From an uncultured Flavobacteriia bacterium (GTDB lineage: Bacteria > Bacteroidota > Bacteroidia > Flavobacteriales > Flavobacteriaceae), in the NCBI GenBank assembly GCA_946482495.1, contig CAMLRV010000038.1, positions 1 through 13,153 of the forward strand: 13,153 bases of DNA. Reading direction: 5' to 3'. Every line of letters begins with the position of its first letter. Position 1 is the first letter of the stretch. The notes under the pieces were generated by a model. That model worked only from the letters and a program-made list of their open reading frames with translations. It did no database searches and had not been told where the DNA came from. Shown here piece by piece: positions 7,120 through 13,153 of the stretch. The translations under genes were made by a program, and so were the position numbers.

Positions 7120-7887
7120 TTAAATATGTACCCCACCAGCCACTTCAATACGTTGTGCGTTAATCCATTTCGATTCGTCGCTACATAAAAAGGCAACTAC
7201 TGAACCAATGTCATCCGGTAATCCCACACGTCCTAAAGCGGTAGTAGAAGCAATTAAATCATTTAAATCTTTATTATCTCTTACCGCTCCGCCTCCAAAA
7301 TCGGTTTCAATGGCTCCTGGCGCTAAAGTGTTTACTCTAATTTTTCTGGCTCCTAATTCTTGTGCTTGGTATCTGCTTAACGATTCAATTCCGGCTTTCA
7401 TAATCGCGTAAGCCGCATAACCATTATAGCTGAATCTTGCCAAACCAGAAGATACGTTTACAATGCTACTTCCGTCTTGTAGAACAGGTAAAAGTTTTTG
7501 AGTTAAAAAATAAGGGCCTTTCAAATGAATATCCACCATACTATCAAATTGTTCCATGGTAGTATCTGCAAAGGTAGCATATACACCAACTCCAGCATTG
7601 TTCACTAATGCATGTATGGTTTCCGATTGAAATTCATTTTTTAATGTAGTAGAAAGTGATTGCACAAATTGATCAAAAGAATTCGCATTAGCAACATCTA
7701 ATTGAATAGCGAATGCTTTTTTTTCATTACTTTTAATTTGGTTCACTACTTCCTGTGCATATTCACTTTTAGATTGGTAAGTAATAATTACATCGAATCC
7801 TTTTTTTGCTAATTGTAAAGCCATGTCTTTCCCAAGTCCTCTGCTTCCGCCTGTTACTAAGGCAATTTTGTTTGTTGTATTTGTCAT
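7120..7887 (-). CDS. Short-chain dehydrogenase/reductase (SDR family, NAD(P)-dependent)
   Basis: This is a classical SDR of 255 aa, the standard length, expected to act in the cytoplasm on an alcohol/ketone pair. The Rossmann glycine motif TGGSRGLG is at 12-19, NNAG at 96-99, and the catalytic triad is S147, Y160 and K164 (SS..YxxxK). The C-terminal NAQRIEVAGGVHI is the usual SDR ending. It resembles FabG-like 3-oxoacyl-ACP reductases, but the substrate cannot be read from sequence. An AraC-type regulator lies 93 bp upstream on the same strand and may control it. The first copy of the 57-bp repeat starts 4 bp behind its stop. Confidence 0.93.
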   Translation of the reverse strand: MTNTTNKIALVTGGSRGLGKDMALQLAKKGFDVIITYQSKSEYAQEVVNQIKSNEKKAFAIQLDVANANSFDQFVQSLSTTLKNEFQSETIHALVNNAGVGVYATFADTTMEQFDSMVDIHLKGPYFLTQKLLPVLQDGSSIVNVSSGLARFSYNGYAAYAIMKAGIESLSRYQAQELGARKIRVNTLAPGAIETDFGGGAVRDNKDLNDLIASTTALGRVGLPDDIGSVVAFLCSDESKWINAQRIEVAGGVHI

Positions 7888-7980
7888 TTTTTTTATGTTT
7901 TTAATTACATGACAAAATTGCGAACAAATAGGTAGTGAATGTTTGCAAGAATCAAAGTGTTATTTGTAAAATTCAAACAA

Positions 7981-8913
7981 TTAGTCTTCTCGGAAATGTA
8001 AAGGCGATAATTTAGTTTGCTTTTTGAAGAAATTAGAAAAATGAGCCACTTCGTCGAAGCCTAAACTCATGGCAATTTCAGAAACATTCCAATCGGTTTG
8101 CTTTAATAATATTTTGGCTTCTTGTGTTAAACGGCTGGCAATAATTTCAGTAGTGGTTTTCCCCGTCGCTTCTTTTAAGACTTTATTTAGGTGATTCACA
8201 TGCACACGTAAATTTTCTGCATACTCTTTGGCAGTTCTTAATTGGAGAATTTGACTTGGCGATTCTATAGGGAATTGTCTTTCTAATAATTCAATAAATA
8301 AAGAAGAAATCCTCGAAGCTGCATTGTGCGATTGATTGGTACCTTCAATAGGTTGTAGTTTTTGTCCGGCGTGAATTAATTCTACCACATAATTTCGTAA
8401 CAAATCATATTTAAAAGCGTAATCCGACTCAATTTCAGTATTCATCTTCAAGAAAATTTGTTCAATCTCCTGATATTGTTGCTCGTTTATTTGATACACG
8501 AAATCGCCTTTAGCGTTAAAAATAGGTAAGCTGTCTATGTGTAAAGCGGTTTTCGATTTATGCATGAAATCGGCTGTAAACACACAAAAATAACCCGATT
8601 GCTCGTCGTTTTGCGGGGTGTATCTGTATGGAATTTTTGGAGAAGCGAATAAAACACCTCTTTGTTTAACTTCGACTTCCTTGTCGGCATATTCCACCAA
8701 ATTATGCCCGTTGATTAAACTGATTTTATAATACGTTCTTCGATTATAAGGCATAACGGGTTTCGCTTTGCAAGTGCTACTCATTTCGGCAATATTAAAA
8801 ATATTAAAATGACCAATATCAACATTGTTTTGCTCATTTAGAAAAAGCTCCGTCAACTGACATTTGTCGTCAAATATTTCTTTGTAAAAATCGTTTATAG
8901 AAATCGTTTCCAT
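7981..8913 (-). CDS. AraC/XylS-family transcriptional regulator
   Basis: The 310-aa protein has an N-terminal cupin-like sensing region (about 40-120, with PYRYTP at 95-100). Its C-terminal AraC DNA-binding domain has two helix-turn-helices: about 225-250 (RTAKEYAENLRVHVNHLNKV) and about 273-305 (NVSEIAMSLGFDEVAHFSNF then FKKQTKLSP). The frame can be extended to a TTG at 8940, but that codon lies inside a consensus -7 box (8938-8945), so ATG 8913 is chosen. The likely target is the downstream dehydrogenase on the same strand, by the common pairing of AraC regulators with adjacent enzymes. The ligand is unknown. Confidence 0.92.
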   Translation of the reverse strand: METISINDFYKEIFDDKCQLTELFLNEQNNVDIGHFNIFNIAEMSSTCKAKPVMPYNRRTYYKISLINGHNLVEYADKEVEVKQRGVLFASPKIPYRYTPQNDEQSGYFCVFTADFMHKSKTALHIDSLPIFNAKGDFVYQINEQQYQEIEQIFLKMNTEIESDYAFKYDLLRNYVVELIHAGQKLQPIEGTNQSHNAASRISSLFIELLERQFPIESPSQILQLRTAKEYAENLRVHVNHLNKVLKEATGKTTTEIIASRLTQEAKILLKQTDWNVSEIAMSLGFDEVAHFSNFFKKQTKLSPLHFRED

Positions 8914-8937
8914 TTTTTTGTAAAATTCAAATAATGA

Positions 8938-8967
8938 CAAAGATAGGGATTAATTTGGATTCACGAA
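8938..8967 (-). promoter_or_regulatory. Promoter candidate of the AraC-type gene
   Basis: The minus strand has TATCTTTG (8945-8938), an exact TAnnTTTG -7 box. TTC stands where TTG is expected (8967-8965), at the same 19-nt spacing as in the hsdR promoter. The predicted start is about 18 nt before ATG 8913. The -33 match is imperfect. Confidence 0.5.
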
Positions 8968-9072
8968 TTTGGATTTGGTAATAGTAGTTTTTGAATAGTA
9001 TAAGAAAAGTTGTATTTACGTTTATTTTACAGTAGATTTTCGAATAAATCTTTTAGAAATAATATTGATTCA

Positions 9073-9193
9073 ACACCCCTAAAGTCCCCTCAAGAGGACA
9101 ATCCCTCTAAGATAATTTTGTTTAAAATAAATATCTATTTAATGATAGAAGTGGTTAGCAGGAACTGTCCCCTTGAGGGGACTTTAGGGGTGT
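9073..9193. repeat. Long inverted repeat with a hairpin in each arm
   Basis: The 28-bp arms 9073-9100 and 9166-9193 are complementary at 27 of 28 positions and enclose a 65-bp AT-rich spacer. The right arm contains GTCCCC-TTGA-GGGGAC (9167-9182). The left arm contains GTCCCCTCAAGAGGAC (9084-9099), which can form its own weaker hairpin. The outer parts ACACCCCTAAA and TTTAGGGGTGT pair over 11 bp. Confidence 0.88.
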
Positions 9194-9231
9194 AAGAAAT
9201 TAATGCAAAGTATTGCTTATGAAAAACTGGA

Positions 9232-9288
9232 GTTCAAAATTCGTTAATCTGTCACCCTGAGCTTGTCGAAGGGCCAAATCCCAAATCG
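9232..9288. repeat. 57-bp dispersed repeat, copy 2 (behind the mnmE stop)
   Basis: It matches copy 1 at 7059-7115 in 56 of 57 bases, in the same orientation. It ends 2 bp from the mnmE stop codon at 9291-9293. The CCCT/AGGG hairpin with the AGCTTGTCG loop is intact. Confidence 0.9.
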
Positions 9289-9290
9289 AT

Positions 9291-10706
9291 CTATTTACCA
9301 ATACAAAAGTTCGCAAAAATATTCCCTAAAAGCTCATCATTAGTCACTTCACCTGTAATTTCTCCGAAGTAGTGTAGGGCAGTGCGGATATCAATCGCAA
9401 TTAAATCAGAAGATAAATTGGAGTCTAATCCCCATTTCACTTTCTGAATTTCTTCTAAAGCTTTCAATAACGAATCGTAATGACGTGTGTTAGTCACAAT
9501 TGTTTCGTTGTTTCGTAACGCACCAGTATTCACAAAAGAAAGTAATTGATTCTTTAAGTCATCAATACCATCATTGTTTTTGGCACTGATTAGAAGTAAA
9601 TTATCAATTTCAGCATGTAATTGTGCTTTTAAAGTTTCTGGTAATAAATCTTTTTTATTGATTAGTGTAAGTAATGCTTTTTGAGGATATTGGTTTTTAA
9701 TACGCTCTATTTCTATTTTTACAGCTTCTAAACTTCCCGCTTCCATCATCCCGCTTCCATCCAAAATAAACAACACCACCTGTGCTTGCTCAATCTTCTC
9801 AAAAGTTTTTTGAATTCCGATGCTTTCCACCACATCTTTCGTTTCGCGGATTCCAGCGGTATCAATAAATCGGAAACCAATTCCGTTAATTACTAATTCG
9901 TCTTCAATAGTATCTCGAGTAGTTCCAGCAATATCAGAAACAATAGCGCGTTCTTCGTTTAATAAAGCGTTTAAAAGTGTCGATTTTCCTACGTTAGGTT
10001 CACCAACAATCGCCACCGGAATTCCGTTTTTAATGACGTTTCCTACCGCAAAACTGTCGATTAATCGTTTTAAAACAAATTCAATTCGCGTTAATAATTC
10101 GTAAAAAGCGGTTCTATCCGCAAATTCTACATCTTCTTCTGCGAAGTCTAATTCCAATTCAATTAAAGAGGCGAAGTTTAATAATTCTTCACGCAATTTG
10201 GCAATTTCATTACTAAAACCACCACGCATTTGTTGCATGGCTATTTGGTGACTTGCTTCGTTGTCTGAGGCAATTAAGTCGGCTACCGCTTCTGCTTGTG
10301 ATAAATCTAATTTAGCGTTTAAAAAGGCTCTTAAGGTAAATTCACCTGCTTGAGCCATTTTCGCACCTTTACGAAGCAATAATTGGATAATTTGTTGTTG
10401 AATGAAAACCGAACCGTGACATGATATTTCCACTACATTTTCACCAGTGTATGAATTCGGACCTTTAAAAATAGAAAGTAAAACCTGATCGTACACTTTC
10501 CCAACTTGCCCTGAGCCTGTCGAAGGTTCTACAATATGACCTAAATGTATCGTATGCGTTTTTTGTTTGGTAATGTCTTTTCCTGAAACCGATTCAAATA
10601 CTTCCGCTGCAATAGTTACAGCATTACTACCTGATAATCTTATAACAGCAATTGCTCCCGCACCTGATGGTGTAGCTAAGGCAACTATGGTTTCGTGTGG
10701 AATCAT
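9291..10706 (-). CDS. mnmE: tRNA uridine-5-carboxymethylaminomethyl(34) synthesis GTPase MnmE
   Basis: MnmE works with MnmG (not in this window) to modify the wobble uridine U34 of several tRNAs, using GTP hydrolysis and a folate-derived carbon. The 471-aa protein has the N-terminal folate-binding domain (1-about 120), a helical region, and an inserted G domain. The G domain shows GEPNVGKS (235-242), TTR (262-264), DTAG (282-285) and NKKD (350-353). The C-terminal CIGK (468-471) is the diagnostic motif. ATG 10706 is chosen: the frame can be extended 26 codons to 10784, but that extension is read from the heptamer repeat and crosses a -7 box. Residues 60-69 (EPSTGSGQVG) are an extra loop encoded by a copy of the dispersed repeat core (10509-10526), in a place where relatives have a short turn. 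Confidence 0.96.
   Translation of the reverse strand: MIPHETIVALATPSGAGAIAVIRLSGSNAVTIAAEVFESVSGKDITKQKTHTIHLGHIVEPSTGSGQVGKVYDQVLLSIFKGPNSYTGENVVEISCHGSVFIQQQIIQLLLRKGAKMAQAGEFTLRAFLNAKLDLSQAEAVADLIASDNEASHQIAMQQMRGGFSNEIAKLREELLNFASLIELELDFAEEDVEFADRTAFYELLTRIEFVLKRLIDSFAVGNVIKNGIPVAIVGEPNVGKSTLLNALLNEERAIVSDIAGTTRDTIEDELVINGIGFRFIDTAGIRETKDVVESIGIQKTFEKIEQAQVVLFILDGSGMMEAGSLEAVKIEIERIKNQYPQKALLTLINKKDLLPETLKAQLHAEIDNLLLISAKNNDGIDDLKNQLLSFVNTGALRNNETIVTNTRHYDSLLKALEEIQKVKWGLDSNLSSDLIAIDIRTALHYFGEITGEVTNDELLGNIFANFCIGK
10505..10529. repeat. Dispersed repeat core inside mnmE
   Basis: The core CCCTGAGCCTGTCGAAGG (10509-10526) differs from the same stretch of the 57-bp repeats at one base (GCCTG for GCTTG). 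It is translated as part of EPSTGSGQV in the N-terminal domain of MnmE and preserves the frame. Confidence 0.75.
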
Positions 10707-10723
10707 ATTTTGGGTTTTGTTTG

Positions 10724-10731
10724 CAAAGATA
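10724..10731 (-). promoter_or_regulatory. -7 promoter box of mnmE
   Basis: The minus strand reads TATCTTTG, an exact TAnnTTTG match, 17 nt before ATG 10706. No TTG -33 element is present at the expected spacing; that position lies inside the heptamer repeat. Confidence 0.55.
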
Positions 10732-10736
10732 GGAAA

Positions 10737-10767
10737 AGTTGGAAGTTGGAAGTTGGAAGTTGGAAGT
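10737..10767. repeat. Heptamer tandem repeat (AGTTGGA), 4.4 units
   Basis: Four perfect AGTTGGA units plus AGT run from 10737 to 10767. The tract starts 5 bp upstream of the mnmE -7 box and covers the place where a -33 element would be. Confidence 0.93.
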
Positions 10768-10781
10768 TTTTTAGGAGAACC

Positions 10782-10890
10782 CACTGCTACCGCGCGAATC
10801 TTTCGCGTGGTATTACTTAAATACTAAATAATTTAAATTGAAACATGTTTTAATTTTTAACCACGCGAAAGGATTCGCGCGGCAACGGTG
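10782..10890. repeat. GC-rich inverted repeat with a hairpin in each arm
   Basis: Core arms 10790-10810 and 10861-10882 are complementary except for one extra base in the right arm, and weaker pairing extends to 10782 and 10890. The 50-bp spacer is almost pure A/T. The left arm holds CGCGA-ATCTT-TCGCG and the right arm CGCGAA-AGGA-TTCGCG, so each can fold alone. The GC content of the arms contrasts sharply with the surroundings. Confidence 0.88.
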
Positions 10891-10930
10891 TAAATAAAAA
10901 CAAACTTATATGACTTATATGTTTACCCAT

Positions 10931-10964
10931 AAAAAAACCACAATCGCTTATGCAATCGTGGTTT
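10931..10964 (-). terminator. Rho-independent terminator of dnaN
   Basis: On the minus strand a 13-bp stem (10964-10952 with 10947-10935, two mismatches, 4-nt loop) ends in a run of seven T (10937-10931). It lies about 80 bp behind the dnaN stop and is the only terminator-like structure between dnaN and mnmE. Confidence 0.85.
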
Positions 10965-11043
10965 CTAGTAGTAGTTTTTGGTTAGCTATATATAATTTCG
11001 AATGTAGAAAGTGATTTCTATATTCTATTATCTATACTCGTAA

Positions 11044-12165
11044 TTAGTTATTCAACATTACTGGCATTACTAACATCGTAACAGTTTCTCCTTCGTCTAA
11101 TCCATCGATAGGAGTAAGGATTCCAGCTCTGTTTGGTAATGACATTTCTAATTGAATTTCGTCACTAGCTAAATTGTTCAACATTTCCGTTAAAAAACGT
11201 GAGTTGAAACCAATTTGTAAATCGTCTCCATGATAGTCACAGGTTAAACGCTCATCTGCTTTGTTAGAATAATCAATATCTTCAGCAGAAATATTTAATT
11301 CAGTTCCCGCAATTTTTAAACGAATTTGGTGCGTAGTTTTGTTAGCGAAAATCGCCACACGACGAACCGAGTTTAAAAAAGTAACTCGACTTAAAATTAA
11401 TTTATTTGGATTTTCTTTTGGAATTACCGCTTCGTAATTTGGATATTTCCCATCAATTAAACGACACGTTAATACATAGTTTTCAAATGAATATGTAGCG
11501 TTAGAATCGTTGTATTCTACTTTTACTTCTGCATCTGAAGTAGCTAAAATTCCTTTTAAAATGTTTAAAGGTTTTTTAGGCATAATAAACTCGGCACTTT
11601 GAGATGCTTTTACATCGGCACGAGCATATTTTACTAATTTATGCGCATCAGTAGCTACGAAAATTAATCCTTCAGTAGAAAATTGGAAGAAAACACCACT
11701 CATAACCGGACGTAAATCGTCGTTTCCAGTCGCGAAAATTGTTTTTCCAATAGCAGTTGCTAAAACTTCAGCAGGAATAATTGTTGTTGATGGTTCTTCT
11801 AAAGCTACAGCTTTTGGAAATTCTTCACCAGCAGCATAAGCGATAGCATATTTTCCAGAGTTAGAACTAATTTCTACTGTATTGTTTTCTTCTACTGTAA
11901 AAGTAAGTGGTTGTTCTGGGAATGTTTTTAAAATATCTAATAATAGTTTTGCTGGAATAGCAACGCTACCTGTACTATTTGATTCAATTTCTAAACTTGC
12001 CGACATAGTAGTTTCTAAGTCAGAAGCCGAAACATGTAATTGATTGTTATCTAATTCAAATAAAAAATTATCAAGAATTGGTAAGGTGTTATTGCTATTA
12101 ATAACACTACCTAAAACTTGTAATTGTTTTAATAAATACGAACTTGATACTATAAAATTCATCAT
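11044..12165 (-). CDS. dnaN: DNA polymerase III beta subunit (sliding clamp)
   Basis: DnaN forms a ring-shaped homodimer that tethers DNA polymerase III and other proteins to DNA. The 373-aa product is full length and shows the three-fold repeat of clamp domains (about 1-125, 126-248, 249-373). It starts NFIVSSSYLLKQLQVLG and includes ILDNFLFEL and SASDLETTM. It ends in VMPVMLNN, the usual clamp C-terminus that helps form the peptide-binding pocket. Two adjacent ATG codons begin the frame; the second (12162) gives 372 aa and is equally plausible. It has its own promoter candidate and terminator, and sits 67 bp behind gldG. Confidence 0.97.
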   Translation of the reverse strand: MMNFIVSSSYLLKQLQVLGSVINSNNTLPILDNFLFELDNNQLHVSASDLETTMSASLEIESNSTGSVAIPAKLLLDILKTFPEQPLTFTVEENNTVEISSNSGKYAIAYAAGEEFPKAVALEEPSTTIIPAEVLATAIGKTIFATGNDDLRPVMSGVFFQFSTEGLIFVATDAHKLVKYARADVKASQSAEFIMPKKPLNILKGILATSDAEVKVEYNDSNATYSFENYVLTCRLIDGKYPNYEAVIPKENPNKLILSRVTFLNSVRRVAIFANKTTHQIRLKIAGTELNISAEDIDYSNKADERLTCDYHGDDLQIGFNSRFLTEMLNNLASDEIQLEMSLPNRAGILTPIDGLDEGETVTMLVMPVMLNN

Positions 12166-12185
12166 TTTCTATTTTTTTTGCTTTA

Positions 12186-12193
12186 CAAATATA
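12186..12193 (-). promoter_or_regulatory. -7 promoter box of dnaN
   Basis: The minus strand reads TATATTTG, an exact TAnnTTTG match, 20 nt before ATG 12165. No clear TTG is found 19 nt further up (TTTAG is nearby), so the -33 region is weak. Readthrough from gldG is also possible because no terminator separates the genes. Confidence 0.45.
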
Positions 12194-12232
12194 ATGGGTT
12201 ACTACCTAAACTAAAAATATACTTATCAACAA

Positions 12233-13153
12233 CTAGCGGTTGTATTTTTTCTTTCTTAAGTACGTAAATAAAAATCCAAAAATACCTAGCAAAACTATTG
12301 GTAATGCTACGGTTAACACTTGTGTTTGACTATAATTATCTTGAACACTTTGCTTATCTAAAAGCGGTAAAGTGACATCTTTAGTTCTAATGTTAATAAG
12401 TCCGTTATCGTCTAAAAGGTAATTTATACAGTTTAAAATAAATTCTTTGTTTCCGAAATATTGACCAGTGTATTTATCGTAACCTAATTCAATTGGAGCA
12501 CCTTTATCTAATTGATTTTTAATAACATCACCATCTGAAATTACTATCATTTTAGTAGGCGCACTTTTGCTTAAGAATTTATCTTCTTTAAATGGCAATA
12601 CACGATTGTTGTACATTGAAGTGAAAGAACCTTCTAACAAAGCTGCTACAGGAATAAATCCACCATTTGCATAATCTTTTGGAGAAGTTTCTTCATCAAT
12701 CATATCTAAAGAAACAGTTGTTGGTGTTCCAATTACTTTTGAATACTGAGAACTTTCTAATAAGACTGTTTTTTTTACATTTGAATTTAAAAGTTCAATT
12801 GGTGAACAAAAATCGAATTTTACACCATCTGTATTTTTTACAATTGGATGATTAGATGCTGGATACACGAATGGTGCCATTTTCCAAACATATTGTTCCA
12901 TTTGTGTTTCGCTACCTTCGTTACCTGATGCTAATTTTAATGGAGTTCCTTGTTCGTCTTTAATCATTTGTGGATTAATTCGGAATCCGTATTTGAAAAA
13001 CATATCTGTTAAATTCAAATCGTTATTAGCAACTAATGTTGTCCCAGTTTCATTATACAGATTATCCATTTCAGCAGTTGTTCCATCCACTAACCAAAGT
13101 GTTTTTCCGCCTTTCATGATAAATTGATCTAAAACCTGCTTTTCCGATTCTGT
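12233..13153 (-). CDS. gldG: Gliding-motility ABC transporter component GldG (partial, N-terminal part beyond the right edge)
   Basis: GldG is a membrane-anchored protein that acts with GldF and the ATPase GldA, an ABC transporter tied to gliding in Flavobacterium johnsoniae. The 306 residues present are the C-terminal half. The frame is open through the edge (TESEKQVLDQFI leads into MKGGKTLWLVDG), so the ATG at 13117 is internal. Visible features are the KTLWLVDG strand, IVISDGDVIKNQ, and FGNKEFILNCINYLLDDNGL. The C-terminus has a membrane helix (VLTVALPIVLLGIFGFLFTY) followed by the positively charged LRKKKYNR, consistent with an inner-membrane anchor and a cytoplasmic tail. Assignment rests on recognised family sequence. 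Confidence 0.9.
   Translation of the reverse strand, partial: TESEKQVLDQFIMKGGKTLWLVDGTTAEMDNLYNETGTTLVANNDLNLTDMFFKYGFRINPQMIKDEQGTPLKLASGNEGSETQMEQYVWKMAPFVYPASNHPIVKNTDGVKFDFCSPIELLNSNVKKTVLLESSQYSKVIGTPTTVSLDMIDEETSPKDYANGGFIPVAALLEGSFTSMYNNRVLPFKEDKFLSKSAPTKMIVISDGDVIKNQLDKGAPIELGYDKYTGQYFGNKEFILNCINYLLDDNGLINIRTKDVTLPLLDKQSVQDNYSQTQVLTVALPIVLLGIFGFLFTYLRKKKYNR

Larger units (their letters stand above)
8968..9290. other. Gene-free region with two repeat elements
   Basis: This gap between the AraC promoter and the mnmE stop holds a long inverted repeat (9073-9193) and the second 57-bp repeat (9232-9288). The one short open frame across it (9010-9195) is read from the repeat arms and is not a credible gene. 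No other structure was recognised. Confidence 0.75.
10707..11043. other. Gene-free region between mnmE and dnaN
   Basis: From the mnmE start outward this holds a -7 box (10724-10731), a heptamer tandem repeat (10737-10767), a long GC-rich inverted repeat (10782-10890), the dnaN terminator (10931-10964) and a small TAGAAA-GTGA-TTTCTA hairpin (11005-11020) close behind the dnaN stop. No coding sequence is supported. Confidence 0.75.

Noticed and set aside
6677..7196. Several 60-80-aa open frames on both strands between the 137-aa gene and the dehydrogenase
   Set aside because: All are read through the repeat cluster or overlap the end of the dehydrogenase; no start signals and no protein-like composition.
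7888..7980. Promoter and AraC operator upstream of the dehydrogenase
   Set aside because: An AraC site is expected here, but I found neither an exact TAnnTTTG box nor a convincing paired repeat.
8914..8940. TTG start extending the AraC-type regulator by nine residues
   Set aside because: The codon overlaps the TATCTTTG -7 box; ATG 8913 has a proper leader length.
9010..9195. 61-aa open frame on the plus strand
   Set aside because: It is translated from both arms of the 9073-9193 inverted repeat and has no recognisable domain or promoter.
10707..10784. 26-residue N-terminal extension of MnmE (to 10784)
   Set aside because: It is encoded by the heptamer tract and crosses a consensus -7 box; MnmE proteins begin at the IPHETIVALATP segment.

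Overview
The window reads as chromosomal DNA of a low-GC member of the Bacteroidota, most likely Flavobacteriaceae (Flavobacterium or a close relative). Evidence: a GldG gliding-motility gene next to dnaN, several -7 boxes of the Bacteroidota form TAnnTTTG, AT-rich lysine/asparagine-heavy coding sequence, and intergenic repeats of a flavobacterial style. Every gene from about 6.7 kb to the right end, and the restriction operon at the left, lies on the minus strand. Only two genes, between 5.56 and 6.68 kb, are on the plus strand.

Left part (1-5358, minus): a type I restriction-modification operon in the order hsdR, hsdM, hsdS. hsdR and hsdM are 4 bp apart. hsdM and hsdS overlap by 8 bp, and hsdS runs off the left edge after its first target-recognition domain. 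A near-consensus promoter lies just upstream of hsdR. Divergently transcribed from it is a small helix-turn-helix/coiled-coil protein (5560-6114). Its upstream region carries two identical-geometry 34-bp inverted repeats (GTGACAAT, 18 bp, then A/TTTGTCAC) with a 41-bp period, a strong candidate operator.

Middle (6115-9290): an uncharacterised 137-aa coiled-coil-like protein with a sigma-54-like promoter candidate and a clean terminator; then about 400 bp of clustered palindromic repeat elements; then a short-chain dehydrogenase and an AraC-type regulator; then a second repeat-filled gap.

Right part (9291-13153): housekeeping genes mnmE (tRNA U34 modification GTPase), dnaN (beta sliding clamp) with a terminator, and the C-terminal part of gldG.

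The most unusual content is the repeat landscape. At least six copies or fragments of a GTCA-nnCT-loop-AGnn hairpin family occur here. The stem base pairs change in compensating pairs between copies. One copy folds as a symmetric four-arm cross, two 57-bp copies sit directly behind stop codons, and two cores lie in frame inside protein genes (mnmE and the helix-turn-helix gene). Two further, sequence-unrelated inverted repeats (9073-9193 and 10782-10890) use a similar layout in which each long arm contains its own hairpin. No transposase, CRISPR array, tRNA or rRNA was recognised. The link between the helix-turn-helix protein and the restriction operon is inference from position only.
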